Source: Streptomyces sp. AC558_RSS880 (GTDB taxonomy: Bacteria; Actinomycetota; Actinomycetes; Streptomycetales; Streptomycetaceae). Taken from it: a DNA stretch of 64,000 nucleotides. A program made the position numbers and the translations under genes. Numbering within the stretch: position 1 is the first letter of the stretch; the number at the start of each line of letters is the position of its first letter. The stretch covers positions 62,001 through 126,000 of the forward strand of contig NZ_JAGMUJ010000031.1 in NCBI RefSeq assembly GCF_019049255.1. Direction: 5' to 3'. The notes beneath the pieces are model-generated. The model searched no databases. It saw only the letters and a program-made list of their open reading frames with translations, and was not told the DNA's origin. Below, piece after piece: positions 34,418 to 43,025 of the stretch.

Positions 34418-35083
34418 TCAGTCCCGTTTGCGCAGCCTGCGGTCCAGCGCCAGGGACAGTTCCGCGTCCACCACGCTGCGGGCCAGCGGGCGCAGGCGGT
34501 GGAGGGCCTCCTCCGGGGCGTGGCGGAGGATCAGGCCGGCGAAGAGGTCGGCCAGCGCGTCGGCGTGGACGCGGGCCTCCGCGCCGGTGCGGAGCACCTC
34601 CCCGAGCGGGATGCCCTCGCGGACCAGGGCCGACGACACGTCCAGCAGGCGCCGGCTGATGTGGACGATCTCCTCGCCGTCGACGCCGAGGTAGCCGAGG
34701 TCCAGTGCGGCGGCCAGGTTCTCCGGGGTGACCTCCCCGGAGAAGTGGTCGGCGAGTTCCTCGGGGGTGAGGCGGACCGGGGTCTCCTCGGTGGGGGTGT
34801 CCATGCCGAGGAGTTCGCCGACGTCGCGGCCGTGGTCGAAGGCCTCGGCGAGTTCCGCTATGCCGTTCAGGGTGTGGCCGCGTTCCAGGAGCGCCGTGAT
34901 CGTGCGCAGCCGGGCCAGGTGGTGGTCGTCGTACCAGGCGATGCGGCCCTCGCGACGCGGTGGCGGGATCAGCTTGCGCTCGCGGTAGAAGCGCAGCGTG
35001 CGCACCGTGATGCCGGCCAGCCGGGCCAGCTCGTCCATGCGGTACTCGCGCCGCTCACCGGGTACTTCGCTGTCTTCTGCCAC
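34418..35083 (-). CDS. MerR-family transcriptional regulator
   Basis: 221 residues. N-terminal MerR winged helix: YRMDELARLAGITVRTLRFYRERKLIPPPRREGRIAWYDDHHLARLRTITALLERGHTLNGI (about 13-75). The C-terminal part is helical with no metal-binding Cys, so it senses an organic ligand or none. It is divergent from the Baeyer-Villiger operon; the 132-base spacer to that operon holds CTACCCATCAGTAGGG near 35128-35143, a stem-like element suited to a MerR operator. Probably controls the operon. Confidence 0.9.
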   Translation of the reverse strand: MAEDSEVPGERREYRMDELARLAGITVRTLRFYRERKLIPPPRREGRIAWYDDHHLARLRTITALLERGHTLNGIAELAEAFDHGRDVGELLGMDTPTEETPVRLTPEELADHFSGEVTPENLAAALDLGYLGVDGEEIVHISRRLLDVSSALVREGIPLGEVLRTGAEARVHADALADLFAGLILRHAPEEALHRLRPLARSVVDAELSLALDRRLRKRD

Positions 35084-35215
35084 GTCTGAAGCCTAGGACG
35101 TACCGGCGGTAACTTTCCTCGCGCGCCCCCTACCCATCAGTAGGGAGCTGCTCTACGCTCCCCATTGCGCCAGTGTTCACTGGCGGAGTTCTGAGCGATG
35201 CGTGGAGGCTTCGGG

Positions 35216-36745
35216 ATGGCCGAGCACGAGCACGAGCACGAACATGTACGAGTGGCGGTGGTCGGGTCCGGATTCGGCGGGCTCGGGGCCGCCGTGCGGC
35301 TGCGGCGCGAGGGGATCACCGACTTCGTCGTCCTGGAGCGGGCGAGCAGTGTCGGCGGCACCTGGCGCGACAACAGCTATCCCGGGTGCGCGTGCGACGT
35401 GCCGTCGCACCTGTACTCGTTCTCCTTCGCGCCCAATCCCGACTGGCCCCGCTCCTTCTCCGGGCAGCGGCACATCCGCGCCTACCTGGAGCACGTCACC
35501 GACGTCTTCGGCCTGCGGCCCCACATCCGCTTCGACTCGGAGGTGAAGCGGATGGTGTGGGACGGCGAGCGGATGCGGTGGGAGATCGAGACGAGCAGCG
35601 GTCACCTCAGCGCGGACGTGGTCGTCTCCGCCACCGGGCCGTTGTCCGAGCCCAAGCTCCCGGACATCCCCGGACTCGACACCTTCCCCGGCAAGGTGTT
35701 CCACTCCGCCCGGTGGGACCACGACTACGACCTGCGCGGCAAGCGGGTCGCCGTGGTCGGCACCGGCGCCTCGGCGATCCAGATCGTGCCGGCCGTCCAG
35801 CCGCTCGTCTCGCGGCTCACCCTCTTCCAGCGCACCCCCGCCTGGGTCCTGCCCCGCGTCGACCGGCCCATCAGCGGCGCCGAGCGCGCCCTGCACCGGG
35901 CGCTGCCCGTCACCACCAAGCTGCGCCGCGGACTGCTCTGGGGCATCAGGGAGCTGCAGGTCCAGGCGTTCACCAAGCACCCCGGCGAGCTCGGCTTCGT
36001 CGAGCAGCTGGCCAAGCGCAACATGGGCCGCGCCATCAAGGACCCGGCCCTGCGTGCCAGGCTCACCCCCGACTACCGCATCGGCTGCAAGCGGATCCTG
36101 CTGTCGAGCACGTACTATCCGGCGCTCGCGCAGCCCAACGTCGACGTCGTCGCGAGCGGGCTGAGCGAGGTGCGCGGGTCGACCGTCGTCGGCGCCGACG
36201 GGACCGAGGCCGAGGTCGACGCGATCGTCTTCGGGACCGGGTTCCACGTCACCGACATGCCCATCGCCGAGCGGGTCGTCGGCGCGGAGGGCAAGACCCT
36301 CGCCGAGAGCTGGGCGGGCGGCATGCAGGCGCTGCGCGGGGCGGCCGCCGCCGGGTTCCCCAACTGGATGACGATCATCGGGCCCAACACCGGCCTCGGG
36401 AACTCCTCCATGATCCTCATGATCGAGTCCCAGCTGAACTACCTGGCCGACTACCTGCGCCAGCTGGACGTCCTCGGTGGCCGGGTCGCCCTCGACGCCC
36501 GCCCGAGTGCCGTACGGGCCTGGAACCACCGGGTGCAGGAGCGGATGAAGCGCACGGTGTGGAACACCGGCGGCTGCACCAGCTGGTACCTCGACGAGAG
36601 CGGGCGCAACACCACCATCTGGCCCGGTACGACGAGTGAGTTCCGGCGGGAGACCCGGCGGGTCGACCTCGCCGAGTACGCCGTGCTCCGCAGCGTCCCG
36701 ACCGCGGCGGAGGGCACCCGGGAGAACGCCGAGGTGACCGCGTGA
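35216..36745 (+). CDS. Baeyer-Villiger flavoprotein monooxygenase
   Basis: 509 residues. FAD- and NADPH-dependent class B monooxygenase that inserts oxygen next to a ketone to form an ester or lactone. The FAD motif is VAVVGSGFGGLGAAVRL (about 11-27). The BVMO fingerprint FPGKVFHSARWDHD is near 156, and the second Rossmann motif VAVVGTGASAIQIVPAV follows. WMTIIGPNTGLGNSS and the C-terminal NTGGCTSWYLDESGRNTTIWPG are typical of the subgroup acting on long-chain, cyclic or steroid ketones. The ATG at 35216 has GGAGG upstream; it opens with AEHEHEHEHV. First gene of a three-gene operon. Confidence 0.92.
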   Translation: MAEHEHEHEHVRVAVVGSGFGGLGAAVRLRREGITDFVVLERASSVGGTWRDNSYPGCACDVPSHLYSFSFAPNPDWPRSFSGQRHIRAYLEHVTDVFGLRPHIRFDSEVKRMVWDGERMRWEIETSSGHLSADVVVSATGPLSEPKLPDIPGLDTFPGKVFHSARWDHDYDLRGKRVAVVGTGASAIQIVPAVQPLVSRLTLFQRTPAWVLPRVDRPISGAERALHRALPVTTKLRRGLLWGIRELQVQAFTKHPGELGFVEQLAKRNMGRAIKDPALRARLTPDYRIGCKRILLSSTYYPALAQPNVDVVASGLSEVRGSTVVGADGTEAEVDAIVFGTGFHVTDMPIAERVVGAEGKTLAESWAGGMQALRGAAAAGFPNWMTIIGPNTGLGNSSMILMIESQLNYLADYLRQLDVLGGRVALDARPSAVRAWNHRVQERMKRTVWNTGGCTSWYLDESGRNTTIWPGTTSEFRRETRRVDLAEYAVLRSVPTAAEGTRENAEVTA

Positions 36746-37671
36746 GCCGCATCGCCCACGTCGTCTCCGGGCCGTACGCCCCGCCCGCCGCCGCCCGTGA
36801 GCTGACCGCCCGCTCCGCCGACGGCGCCCGGCTGCACGTCGAGGTGCACGGCCCCGAACGGGCGCCCGCGGTCGTCCTCGCCCACGGCTGGACCTGCTCG
36901 ACCGCCTTCTGGGCGGCGCAGATACGCCAACTGGCCGCCGACCACCGGGTCATCGCCTACGACCAGCGCGGCCACGGACGCACCCCCGCGAGCCCGGTGT
37001 GCAGCACCGACGCGCTCGCCGACGATCTCGAGGCCGTCCTCGCCGCCACCCTCGCGCCGGGGGAACGGGCCGTGGTCGCCGGGCACTCCATGGGCGGGAT
37101 GACGGTGATGGCCGCCGCCACCAGGCCCGCGTTCCGCGAGCACGTGGCCGCCGTCCTGCTGTGCAGCACGGGCAGTTCGCGGCTGGTCACCGAGTCGACG
37201 GTGCTGCCGCTGCGGCCGGGGCGGGTGCGGGCCCGGCTGACCGGGCGCATCCTCGGCTCCCGGGCCCCGCTCGGACCGGTCACGCCGCTCGCCCGCCGGA
37301 TCCTCAAGTACGCGACGATGGGCCCCGCTTCCGCCCCGGACATGGTGGAGGCGTGCGCCCGCATCGTGCACGCCTGCCCGCGCGCGGCGCGCCACGCCTG
37401 GTCGCACGTGCTCGACGGGCTCGATCTCGACCACTCCCTCGCGGAGTTGCGCGTACCGGTCGAGATCGTCGCCGGCGGCGCGGACCGGCTCACCCCGCCC
37501 GTGCACGCCCGGTCGATCGCCGCCGCGCTGCCTGACTGCCTCGGCGTCACCGAGCTCCCCGGGATCGGCCACATGACACCGGTCGAGGCGCCCGATCTGG
37601 TCACCGGGAAGATCCGGGCCCTGGCCGCCGCCCACATACCCGCCGTACCCGCCGTCGAGGAGAGCGCATGA
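36742..37671 (+). CDS. Alpha/beta hydrolase (esterase of the BV operon)
   Basis: 309 residues. Visible are PAVVLAHGWTCSTAFWAAQ (oxyanion HG), YDQRGHGRTPASP, the nucleophile elbow VAGHSMGGMTVMAAA (Ser), VEIVAGGADRLTPP (Asp) and ELPGIGHMTPVEAP (His). In its operon it most likely hydrolyses the ester or lactone made by the monooxygenase. Overlaps by 4 bases with genes on both sides. Confidence 0.9.
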   Translation: MSRIAHVVSGPYAPPAAARELTARSADGARLHVEVHGPERAPAVVLAHGWTCSTAFWAAQIRQLAADHRVIAYDQRGHGRTPASPVCSTDALADDLEAVLAATLAPGERAVVAGHSMGGMTVMAAATRPAFREHVAAVLLCSTGSSRLVTESTVLPLRPGRVRARLTGRILGSRAPLGPVTPLARRILKYATMGPASAPDMVEACARIVHACPRAARHAWSHVLDGLDLDHSLAELRVPVEIVAGGADRLTPPVHARSIAAALPDCLGVTELPGIGHMTPVEAPDLVTGKIRALAAAHIPAVPAVEESA

Positions 37672-38552
37672 GCAGGGTCAGTCTCGAAGGAAAGGTCGCC
37701 GTCGTCACCGGAGCGGCGCGCGGGGTGGGGGAGTTGCTGGCGCGCAAGCTCTCCGCGCGCGGGGTGCGGGTGGCGCTGGTCGGGCTGGAGCCGGACGCGC
37801 TGAAGGACGTTTCCGCGCGGCTGCACGGCGACAGCGACCACTGGTGCGCGGACGTCACCGACCACGAGGCGATGGCCCGGGTCGCCGGGGAGGTCCGGGA
37901 GCGGTTCGGCCGGGTCGACATCGTGGTCGCCAACGCCGGTGTGGCGACGGGCGGTCCGTTCGCCGACTCCGATCCGGAGTCCTGGCGGCGGGTGATAGAG
38001 GTGAACCTGATCGGATCGGCGGTCACCGCGCGGGCGTTCCTGCCGCTGCTCGTCGAGAGCCGGGGCTACCTGCTCCAGATCGCCTCCCTCGCGGCGATCA
38101 CCCCGGCGCCGATGATGACGGCGTACTGCGCCTCCAAGTCCGGTGTGGAGGCGTACGCGCACGCGCTGCGGGCGGAAGTCGGGTACCGGGGCGTGAAGGT
38201 GGGCGTCGGGTATCTGTCGTGGACCGACACCGACATGGTGCGCGGGGCCGATCAGGACGACGTGATGCGGGAGTTGCGGCAGCGGCTGCCGTGGCCGGCC
38301 GACAAGACCTATCCGCTGGGGCCCGCGGTGGACCGGCTGGTGGCCGGCATCGAGCGGCGGGCGAGCCATGTGTACGGGCAGTGGTGGCTGCGCGGGATGC
38401 AGGGCGTGCGCGGGTATCTGCCCGCGGTCATCGGGACCGTGGGGCAACGGGAGATGCGGCGGTTCGGAGACCGGCTCGCGGGTGTCCGCACGGGGTTGGT
38501 CGGGGCGGGCGGCAACGCCGATGAACAGCACCGGAACACGGTCCGTGACTGA
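37668..38552 (+). CDS. Short-chain dehydrogenase/reductase
   Basis: 294 residues. Classical SDR: cofactor motif VAVVTGAARGVGELLARKL (TGxxxGxG), VANAGVATGG (NAG), catalytic Ser in LLQIASLAAITPAPMM, and YCASKSGVEAYAHALRAE (YxxxK). Probably oxidises an alcohol to the ketone used by the monooxygenase, or recycles the released alcohol. Last gene of the operon; overlaps the hydrolase by 4 bases. Confidence 0.9.
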   Translation: MSRVSLEGKVAVVTGAARGVGELLARKLSARGVRVALVGLEPDALKDVSARLHGDSDHWCADVTDHEAMARVAGEVRERFGRVDIVVANAGVATGGPFADSDPESWRRVIEVNLIGSAVTARAFLPLLVESRGYLLQIASLAAITPAPMMTAYCASKSGVEAYAHALRAEVGYRGVKVGVGYLSWTDTDMVRGADQDDVMRELRQRLPWPADKTYPLGPAVDRLVAGIERRASHVYGQWWLRGMQGVRGYLPAVIGTVGQREMRRFGDRLAGVRTGLVGAGGNADEQHRNTVRD

Positions 38553-38628
38553 TCGACATGCGGGGGGTGACGGGCCGTGTGAATCTGGTCGGGCAAGTTC
38601 CCCCACCCCACAACGGGAGTGAACCCAC

Positions 38629-38808
38629 ATGGGTATGAAGGACCAGTTCCAGGAGAAGTCCGAGCAGTTCCAGCAGCAGGCCAGGCAGCGTGCCCAGCAG
38701 GGCAAGGAGCAGCTGCAGAACCGCGGCCGCCGGCGGGACGAGGACACGGACGAGCAGCGGCGTCGACGGGAGTCCGAGGAGCGCTTCGACCAGGACTACG
38801 ACGTCTGA
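38629..38808 (+). CDS. Small Gln/Glu/Arg-rich protein (59 aa)
   Basis: 59 residues: MGMKDQFQEKSEQFQQQARQ, then RAQQGKEQLQNRGRRRDED and a charged tail ending RFDQDYDV. It is almost entirely polar, helical and probably disordered or coiled, like small stress-type (CsbD-like in composition) Streptomyces proteins. The ATG at 38629 is preceded by GGGAGTG. Alone between the BV operon and the tricorn gene. Confidence 0.65.
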   Translation: MGMKDQFQEKSEQFQQQARQRAQQGKEQLQNRGRRRDEDTDEQRRRRESEERFDQDYDV

Positions 38809-38861
38809 CGTCGAGCGCTGAGGACGTCTGAACGCGTCTGAACGCGTCGTGCGCTGCAGTG

Positions 38862-38895
38862 GAAGGGGTGCCCTATGGCGAAGGGGCACCCCTTC
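38862..38895. terminator. Convergent hairpin between small gene and tricorn gene
   Basis: GAAGGGGTGCCC (38862-38873) pairs with GGGCACCCCTTC (38884-38895); it ends one base before the tricorn stop codon and can serve both directions. Confidence 0.75.
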
Positions 38896-41800
38896 TCACG
38901 TCCGGGGCGGCAGCTTCGGCCGGGAGCGGTCGGGCACGTCGCGGTAAGTCGGAGGCGTCGCCGGGGGGTTGGACTCCAGCAGGTCCAGGGCGAGCCGTAC
39001 CGCGTCGTCGAGCACCGCGTAGCGGCCCTCGGCCCAGTCCAGCGGGGTGCGCAGCGCCTCCAGGTCGGGGGTGACGCCCTTGTTCTCCACGGACCAGCCG
39101 TACGCGTCGAACCAGGCCGCGTTCATCGGCACCGTGATCACCGTGCCGTCGCCGAGCCGGTGCCGGCCGGTCATGCCGACCACCCCGCCCCAGGTGCGCT
39201 GGCCCACCACGGGGCCCAGCCCGAGCAGTTTGAACGCGGCGGTGATCATGTCGCCGTCGGAGCTGGTCGCCTCGTCCGCGAGGGCCACGATCGGTCCGCG
39301 GGGGGCGTTGGAGGCGTACGAGACGGGCTGGGCGTCGCGGGTGAGGTCCCAGCCGATGATGGTGCGGGTCAGCTTCTCGACGACGAGTTCGCTGATGTGG
39401 CCGCCGGCGTTGCCGCGCACGTCCACGATCAGCGCGGGGCGTGACATCTCCATGCGCACGTCGCGGTTGAACTGGGCCCAGCCGGAGCCGCCCATGTCGG
39501 GGATGTGCAGATAGCCGCACCGGCCGCCGCTCAACTCCCGTACCACCGCGCGGCGTTTGGCGACCCAGTCCTGGTAGCGCAGCGGTGTCTCGTCGATGAG
39601 GGGCACGACGGCGATCCGGCGGGGCGGGCCGTCGCTCCCGGCGGGGAGGAACGTCAGCTCCACCGTCGTACCGCCCGCGCCGGCGAGCAGCGGATAAGGG
39701 CCCGTGACCGGGTCCACCGGGCGGCCGTCGACGTGGGTGAGGACCGCGCCCTCGCGGATGCCGGCGCCGGCCAGCGGGGAGCGGGCGCGGGAGTCGGAGG
39801 AGTCGCCGGGCAGGATCCGCTTGACGGTCCAGCCTTTCTCGCGGGGGGCGAGGTTGGCGCCGAGCAGGCCCTGGCGGCGCTGGTAGTGCGGGGGGCCCTC
39901 GTTGCGGCGGGCGGCGGTGACATAGGCGTGGGAGGTGCCGAGTTCGCCGAGCACCTCGCGCAGCAGGTCCGCGAACTCGTCGGGGGAGGCGACCCGTTCG
40001 ACCAGCGGGCGGTACTGCTCCAGGACCGCGTCCCAGTCGATGCCGCACATGTCCGGTTCCCAGAAGTAGGCGCGGATCAGCCGCCCGGCCTCCGCGTACG
40101 CCTGGCGCCACTCGGCGGCCGGGTCGGCCTCGTGCAGGATGCGGCGGGAGTCGATCCACACCGTGGAGTCGCTGTCGCCGGGCTCGGTGGCGGGCACCGC
40201 GCGCAGCTCGCCCTCGTCGACCACGACCAGCCGGGTGCCGTCACCGCTGACCGCGAAGAAGTCCAGGTCCGCGACGAGTTCGGACTTCTTCGCCTTGCCG
40301 ATGCCGAAGTGCTCCAGGGTCGGGCGGCCGCTGACGTCGTTCGGGTTGGCGAAGGTCTCGCCGAGCGCGCCGGAGATCGGCCAGCGCAGCCACACCAGAC
40401 CGCAGCCCGCGACCGGGTACAGCCCCGAGTACTTGGAGGCGGCCACCGGGAAGGGGGTGACCCTGCTCTCCAGGCCCTCCGCCTCGACGGTCACCGTGCC
40501 GCCCTCGCTGCCCTCCTCGGCCTCCTCGCGCTCGACCGGGTCCAGCCCTCCGGCGGCAGGGCGGCCCTCGGGGTTCAGCGCGAACGGGGAGGGGGTCGCC
40601 GAGGACAGCGGCACCAGGTACGGGCGGCAGCCCAGCGGGAAGGAGAGGTCGCCGGTGTGCACGTCGTACACCGGGTCGAAGCCGCGCCAGGACAGGAAGG
40701 CGAGGTAGCGGCCGTCACGGGTGAAGACCGGGTTCTCGTCCTCGAAACGGCCGTTGGTGACGTCGAGGACCAGCCGGTCCTTGATCCGGGCGAGCTTGAT
40801 CTGCCGCAGCGACCGCCCGATCACCGGATGGGACCAGGCCAGCCAGGCCCCGTCGGGGGAGAAGGCCAGGTCGCGCACCGGCCCGTTGCCGGAGTGGATC
40901 AGCTCGGTGACCTCTCCCTGGCCCTCTTCGCCGGTGTCGACCAGCAGCAGCCGTCCGTCGTGCGCGGCGACGGCCAGCCGCTGCCCCTCCGGGTCGGCCG
41001 CCGTCTCCAGCACCCGGCCCAGCTTCCCGGCGGCCAGCCGCCGGGGGGCGCGCTGGCCGGTCGCCCGGGGCAGGGAGGCGATCTCGATCGCGTCCTCGCC
41101 CTCGGCGTCCGTCACGTACGCCACCTGGTCGCCCGCGCCGAGCATCTCCGGCAGCCGGACCCGTACGCCCGGGGTGTCGGTGAGGGTGCGCGCGGGACCG
41201 TCGCGGTGGGTGAGCCAGTACAGGCTGCCGCGTACGACGACGGCGCTCGCGCGGCCGGTCTCGTCGACCGAGATGCCGTCGAGGTGGCGGGCGGCGGGCA
41301 CCTGGTAGGGACGCCGCCCGGAGCGCGGCCCGCTCAGCGTCACGTCGAGGCGGCGCGGGGCGGCGCCGGGGGACAGGTCCTCCACGAGCCACAGGTCGCC
41401 GGCGCACTGGTAGACGACCCGGGTGCCGTCGCTGGCGGCGTGCCGGGCGTAGAAGGAGTCGTGGTCGGTGTGGCGGCGCAGGTCGGAGCCGTCGTACGCG
41501 CACGAGTACAGGTTGCCGACGCCCTCGTGGTCGGAGAGGAAGGCGATCCGGCCGGCGACGAACATGGGGGAGTGCAGATGGCCGTCGAGGCCGTCGAGGA
41601 GCCGGTGTCCGTGCAGCCAGAGCCTGCCCGTGGCGCCGCCCCGGTAGCGCTTCCAGGAGGCCGGTTCGTGCGGCGGGGTGCCGGTGAGCAGCAGCGACCT
41701 GCGTTCCCCGGCGATGTCGGCGACCTGGATGTCGGAGACCGGGCCCCAGGGCAGTTTGCGGCCGGGGCTGCCGTCACAGGCGAGCTTGTAGGCCCAGGTG

Positions 41801-42159
41801 AAGTACGAGAAGGGCTCGCCGTGCGAGGCGACGGCGAGGATCTCGGCGTGGCCGCCCTCGTCGGGGGGCGCCCAGCCGCAGACCCGGGTGTCGGAGCTGC
41901 CCCAGTAGGTGAGGCGCCGGCCCGGTCCGCCGTCCACCGGGACGAGGTGCACCTCGGGGTCGAGGCTGCGCCAGCTCGTGTACGCGATGTGGCGACCGTC
42001 GGGGGAGAAGCGGGGGTGGCCGAGCTTGGTGCGGTCGACGGTGAGCCGCCAGGCGCGGCCGGGGCCGTCGAGCGGGGCGAGCCAGAGGTCGTCCTCGGCC
42101 ACGAAGCACAGCAGGTCGTCCTTGAGGTGGGGCAGACGCAGATAGCTCACCCTTCCCAT
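38896..42159 (-). CDS. tri: Tricorn protease homologue
   Basis: 1087 residues, matching the tricorn family length. Order: beta-propellers (about 1-650, repeated patterns such as GHPRFSPDGRHIAYTSW and DLAFSPDGAWLAWS), helical C1 domain, PDZ (about 790-860, GAGIREGAVLTHVDGRPVDP) and C2 serine protease domain. Catalytic residues fit Thermoplasma numbering: His in LGTSHAYV near 745, Ser in ATSSDGDM near 966, Glu in SVENKGVTPDLEA near 1023. It trims peptides released by the proteasome. The ATG at 42159 gives the conserved start GRVSYLRLPHLKDDLL; upstream in-frame sequence is non-coding. Confidence 0.95.
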   Translation of the reverse strand: MGRVSYLRLPHLKDDLLCFVAEDDLWLAPLDGPGRAWRLTVDRTKLGHPRFSPDGRHIAYTSWRSLDPEVHLVPVDGGPGRRLTYWGSSDTRVCGWAPPDEGGHAEILAVASHGEPFSYFTWAYKLACDGSPGRKLPWGPVSDIQVADIAGERRSLLLTGTPPHEPASWKRYRGGATGRLWLHGHRLLDGLDGHLHSPMFVAGRIAFLSDHEGVGNLYSCAYDGSDLRRHTDHDSFYARHAASDGTRVVYQCAGDLWLVEDLSPGAAPRRLDVTLSGPRSGRRPYQVPAARHLDGISVDETGRASAVVVRGSLYWLTHRDGPARTLTDTPGVRVRLPEMLGAGDQVAYVTDAEGEDAIEIASLPRATGQRAPRRLAAGKLGRVLETAADPEGQRLAVAAHDGRLLLVDTGEEGQGEVTELIHSGNGPVRDLAFSPDGAWLAWSHPVIGRSLRQIKLARIKDRLVLDVTNGRFEDENPVFTRDGRYLAFLSWRGFDPVYDVHTGDLSFPLGCRPYLVPLSSATPSPFALNPEGRPAAGGLDPVEREEAEEGSEGGTVTVEAEGLESRVTPFPVAASKYSGLYPVAGCGLVWLRWPISGALGETFANPNDVSGRPTLEHFGIGKAKKSELVADLDFFAVSGDGTRLVVVDEGELRAVPATEPGDSDSTVWIDSRRILHEADPAAEWRQAYAEAGRLIRAYFWEPDMCGIDWDAVLEQYRPLVERVASPDEFADLLREVLGELGTSHAYVTAARRNEGPPHYQRRQGLLGANLAPREKGWTVKRILPGDSSDSRARSPLAGAGIREGAVLTHVDGRPVDPVTGPYPLLAGAGGTTVELTFLPAGSDGPPRRIAVVPLIDETPLRYQDWVAKRRAVVRELSGGRCGYLHIPDMGGSGWAQFNRDVRMEMSRPALIVDVRGNAGGHISELVVEKLTRTIIGWDLTRDAQPVSYASNAPRGPIVALADEATSSDGDMITAAFKLLGLGPVVGQRTWGGVVGMTGRHRLGDGTVITVPMNAAWFDAYGWSVENKGVTPDLEALRTPLDWAEGRYAVLDDAVRLALDLLESNPPATPPTYRDVPDRSRPKLPPRT

Positions 42160-42221
42160 GCTTTGCCGGGGCCAGGACCCCGGCAACTTATGAGTAACCG
42201 ACAACCGTGACGCAGACCACG

Positions 42222-42284
42222 AACGAAACCGTTTCGTTTCGTTAGCGAGGTGGGGTACCTTCGTCCTGTACGAAACCGTGTCGT
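42222..42284. promoter_or_regulatory. Twin palindromic operators before the TetR gene
   Basis: AACGAAAC-C-GTTTCGTT (42222-42238) is a perfect 17-bp palindrome around a central base. A second, imperfect copy ACGAAAC-C-GTGTCGT spans 42270-42284, with centres 47 bases apart. Both lie between the tricorn start and the TetR start. Confidence 0.75.
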
Positions 42285-42325
42285 TCCTTTGACGCGGCGG
42301 ACACCGGAGCGGGAAGGTGAACGGT

Positions 42326-42925
42326 ATGAGCGAAGTAGCGACGACGCGTCGAAGCCGGATCACCCCCGAGCGCGAGGCCGAGCTGTACGGGGCCGTGCTC
42401 GACCTGCTCCGCGAGGTCGGCTACGACGCCCTCACCATGGACGCCGTGGCCACCCGCACCCGGTCCAGCAAGGCCACCCTCTACCGCCAGTGGGGCGGCA
42501 AGGCCGAGCTGGTGGTGAGAGCGATGCGCAGCCAGAAGCCCGGCGGCATCGCCGACATCGACACCGGGACCCTGCGCGGCGACCTGCACACCATCGTCGG
42601 CCGTGAGGACGACTGCGCCATGGAACGGAACGCCGCCCTGATGCGCGCGCTCGCCATGGCCGTCCACATGAACGACGATCTCCGCCAGGCGTTCAAGGAA
42701 CTCCTGGTCGAACCGGAGATGGAGGAGTTCCGGCGGATGATCCGGCGCGCGGTCGACCGGGGCGAGATCAGCCCCGGCAACCCGGCGCTGGACTACATGG
42801 TGCACATGCTCGTCGGCGCGTTCGCCACGCGGACGCTGATCGACGACCTGCCGCCCACGCGGGAGTTCCTCACCTCTTACATCGACGCCGTGGTGCTCCC
42901 CGCCCTCGGCGTGCCCACTCCCTGA
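42326..42925 (+). CDS. TetR-family regulator
   Basis: 199 residues from the ATG at 42326 (GGAAGG upstream at 8 bases; a GTG at 42317 is in frame). The N-terminal HTH is visible: AVLDLLREVGYDALTMDAVATRTRSSKATLYRQWGGKAELVVRAM. The C-terminal ligand domain is helical. The palindrome upstream suggests autoregulation, and the MMPL gene 100 bases downstream is the likely target. Confidence 0.9.
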   Translation: MSEVATTRRSRITPEREAELYGAVLDLLREVGYDALTMDAVATRTRSSKATLYRQWGGKAELVVRAMRSQKPGGIADIDTGTLRGDLHTIVGREDDCAMERNAALMRALAMAVHMNDDLRQAFKELLVEPEMEEFRRMIRRAVDRGEISPGNPALDYMVHMLVGAFATRTLIDDLPPTREFLTSYIDAVVLPALGVPTP

Positions 42926-43025
42926 CCGTCCCCACGGTCAGCCACCACCTGACGTCACCGCTCACGTCGTCGGGCTGATTCCACCTGCCCCGAAGCAACC
43001 ACGACCTGACCGGGAGTACGCCCTC

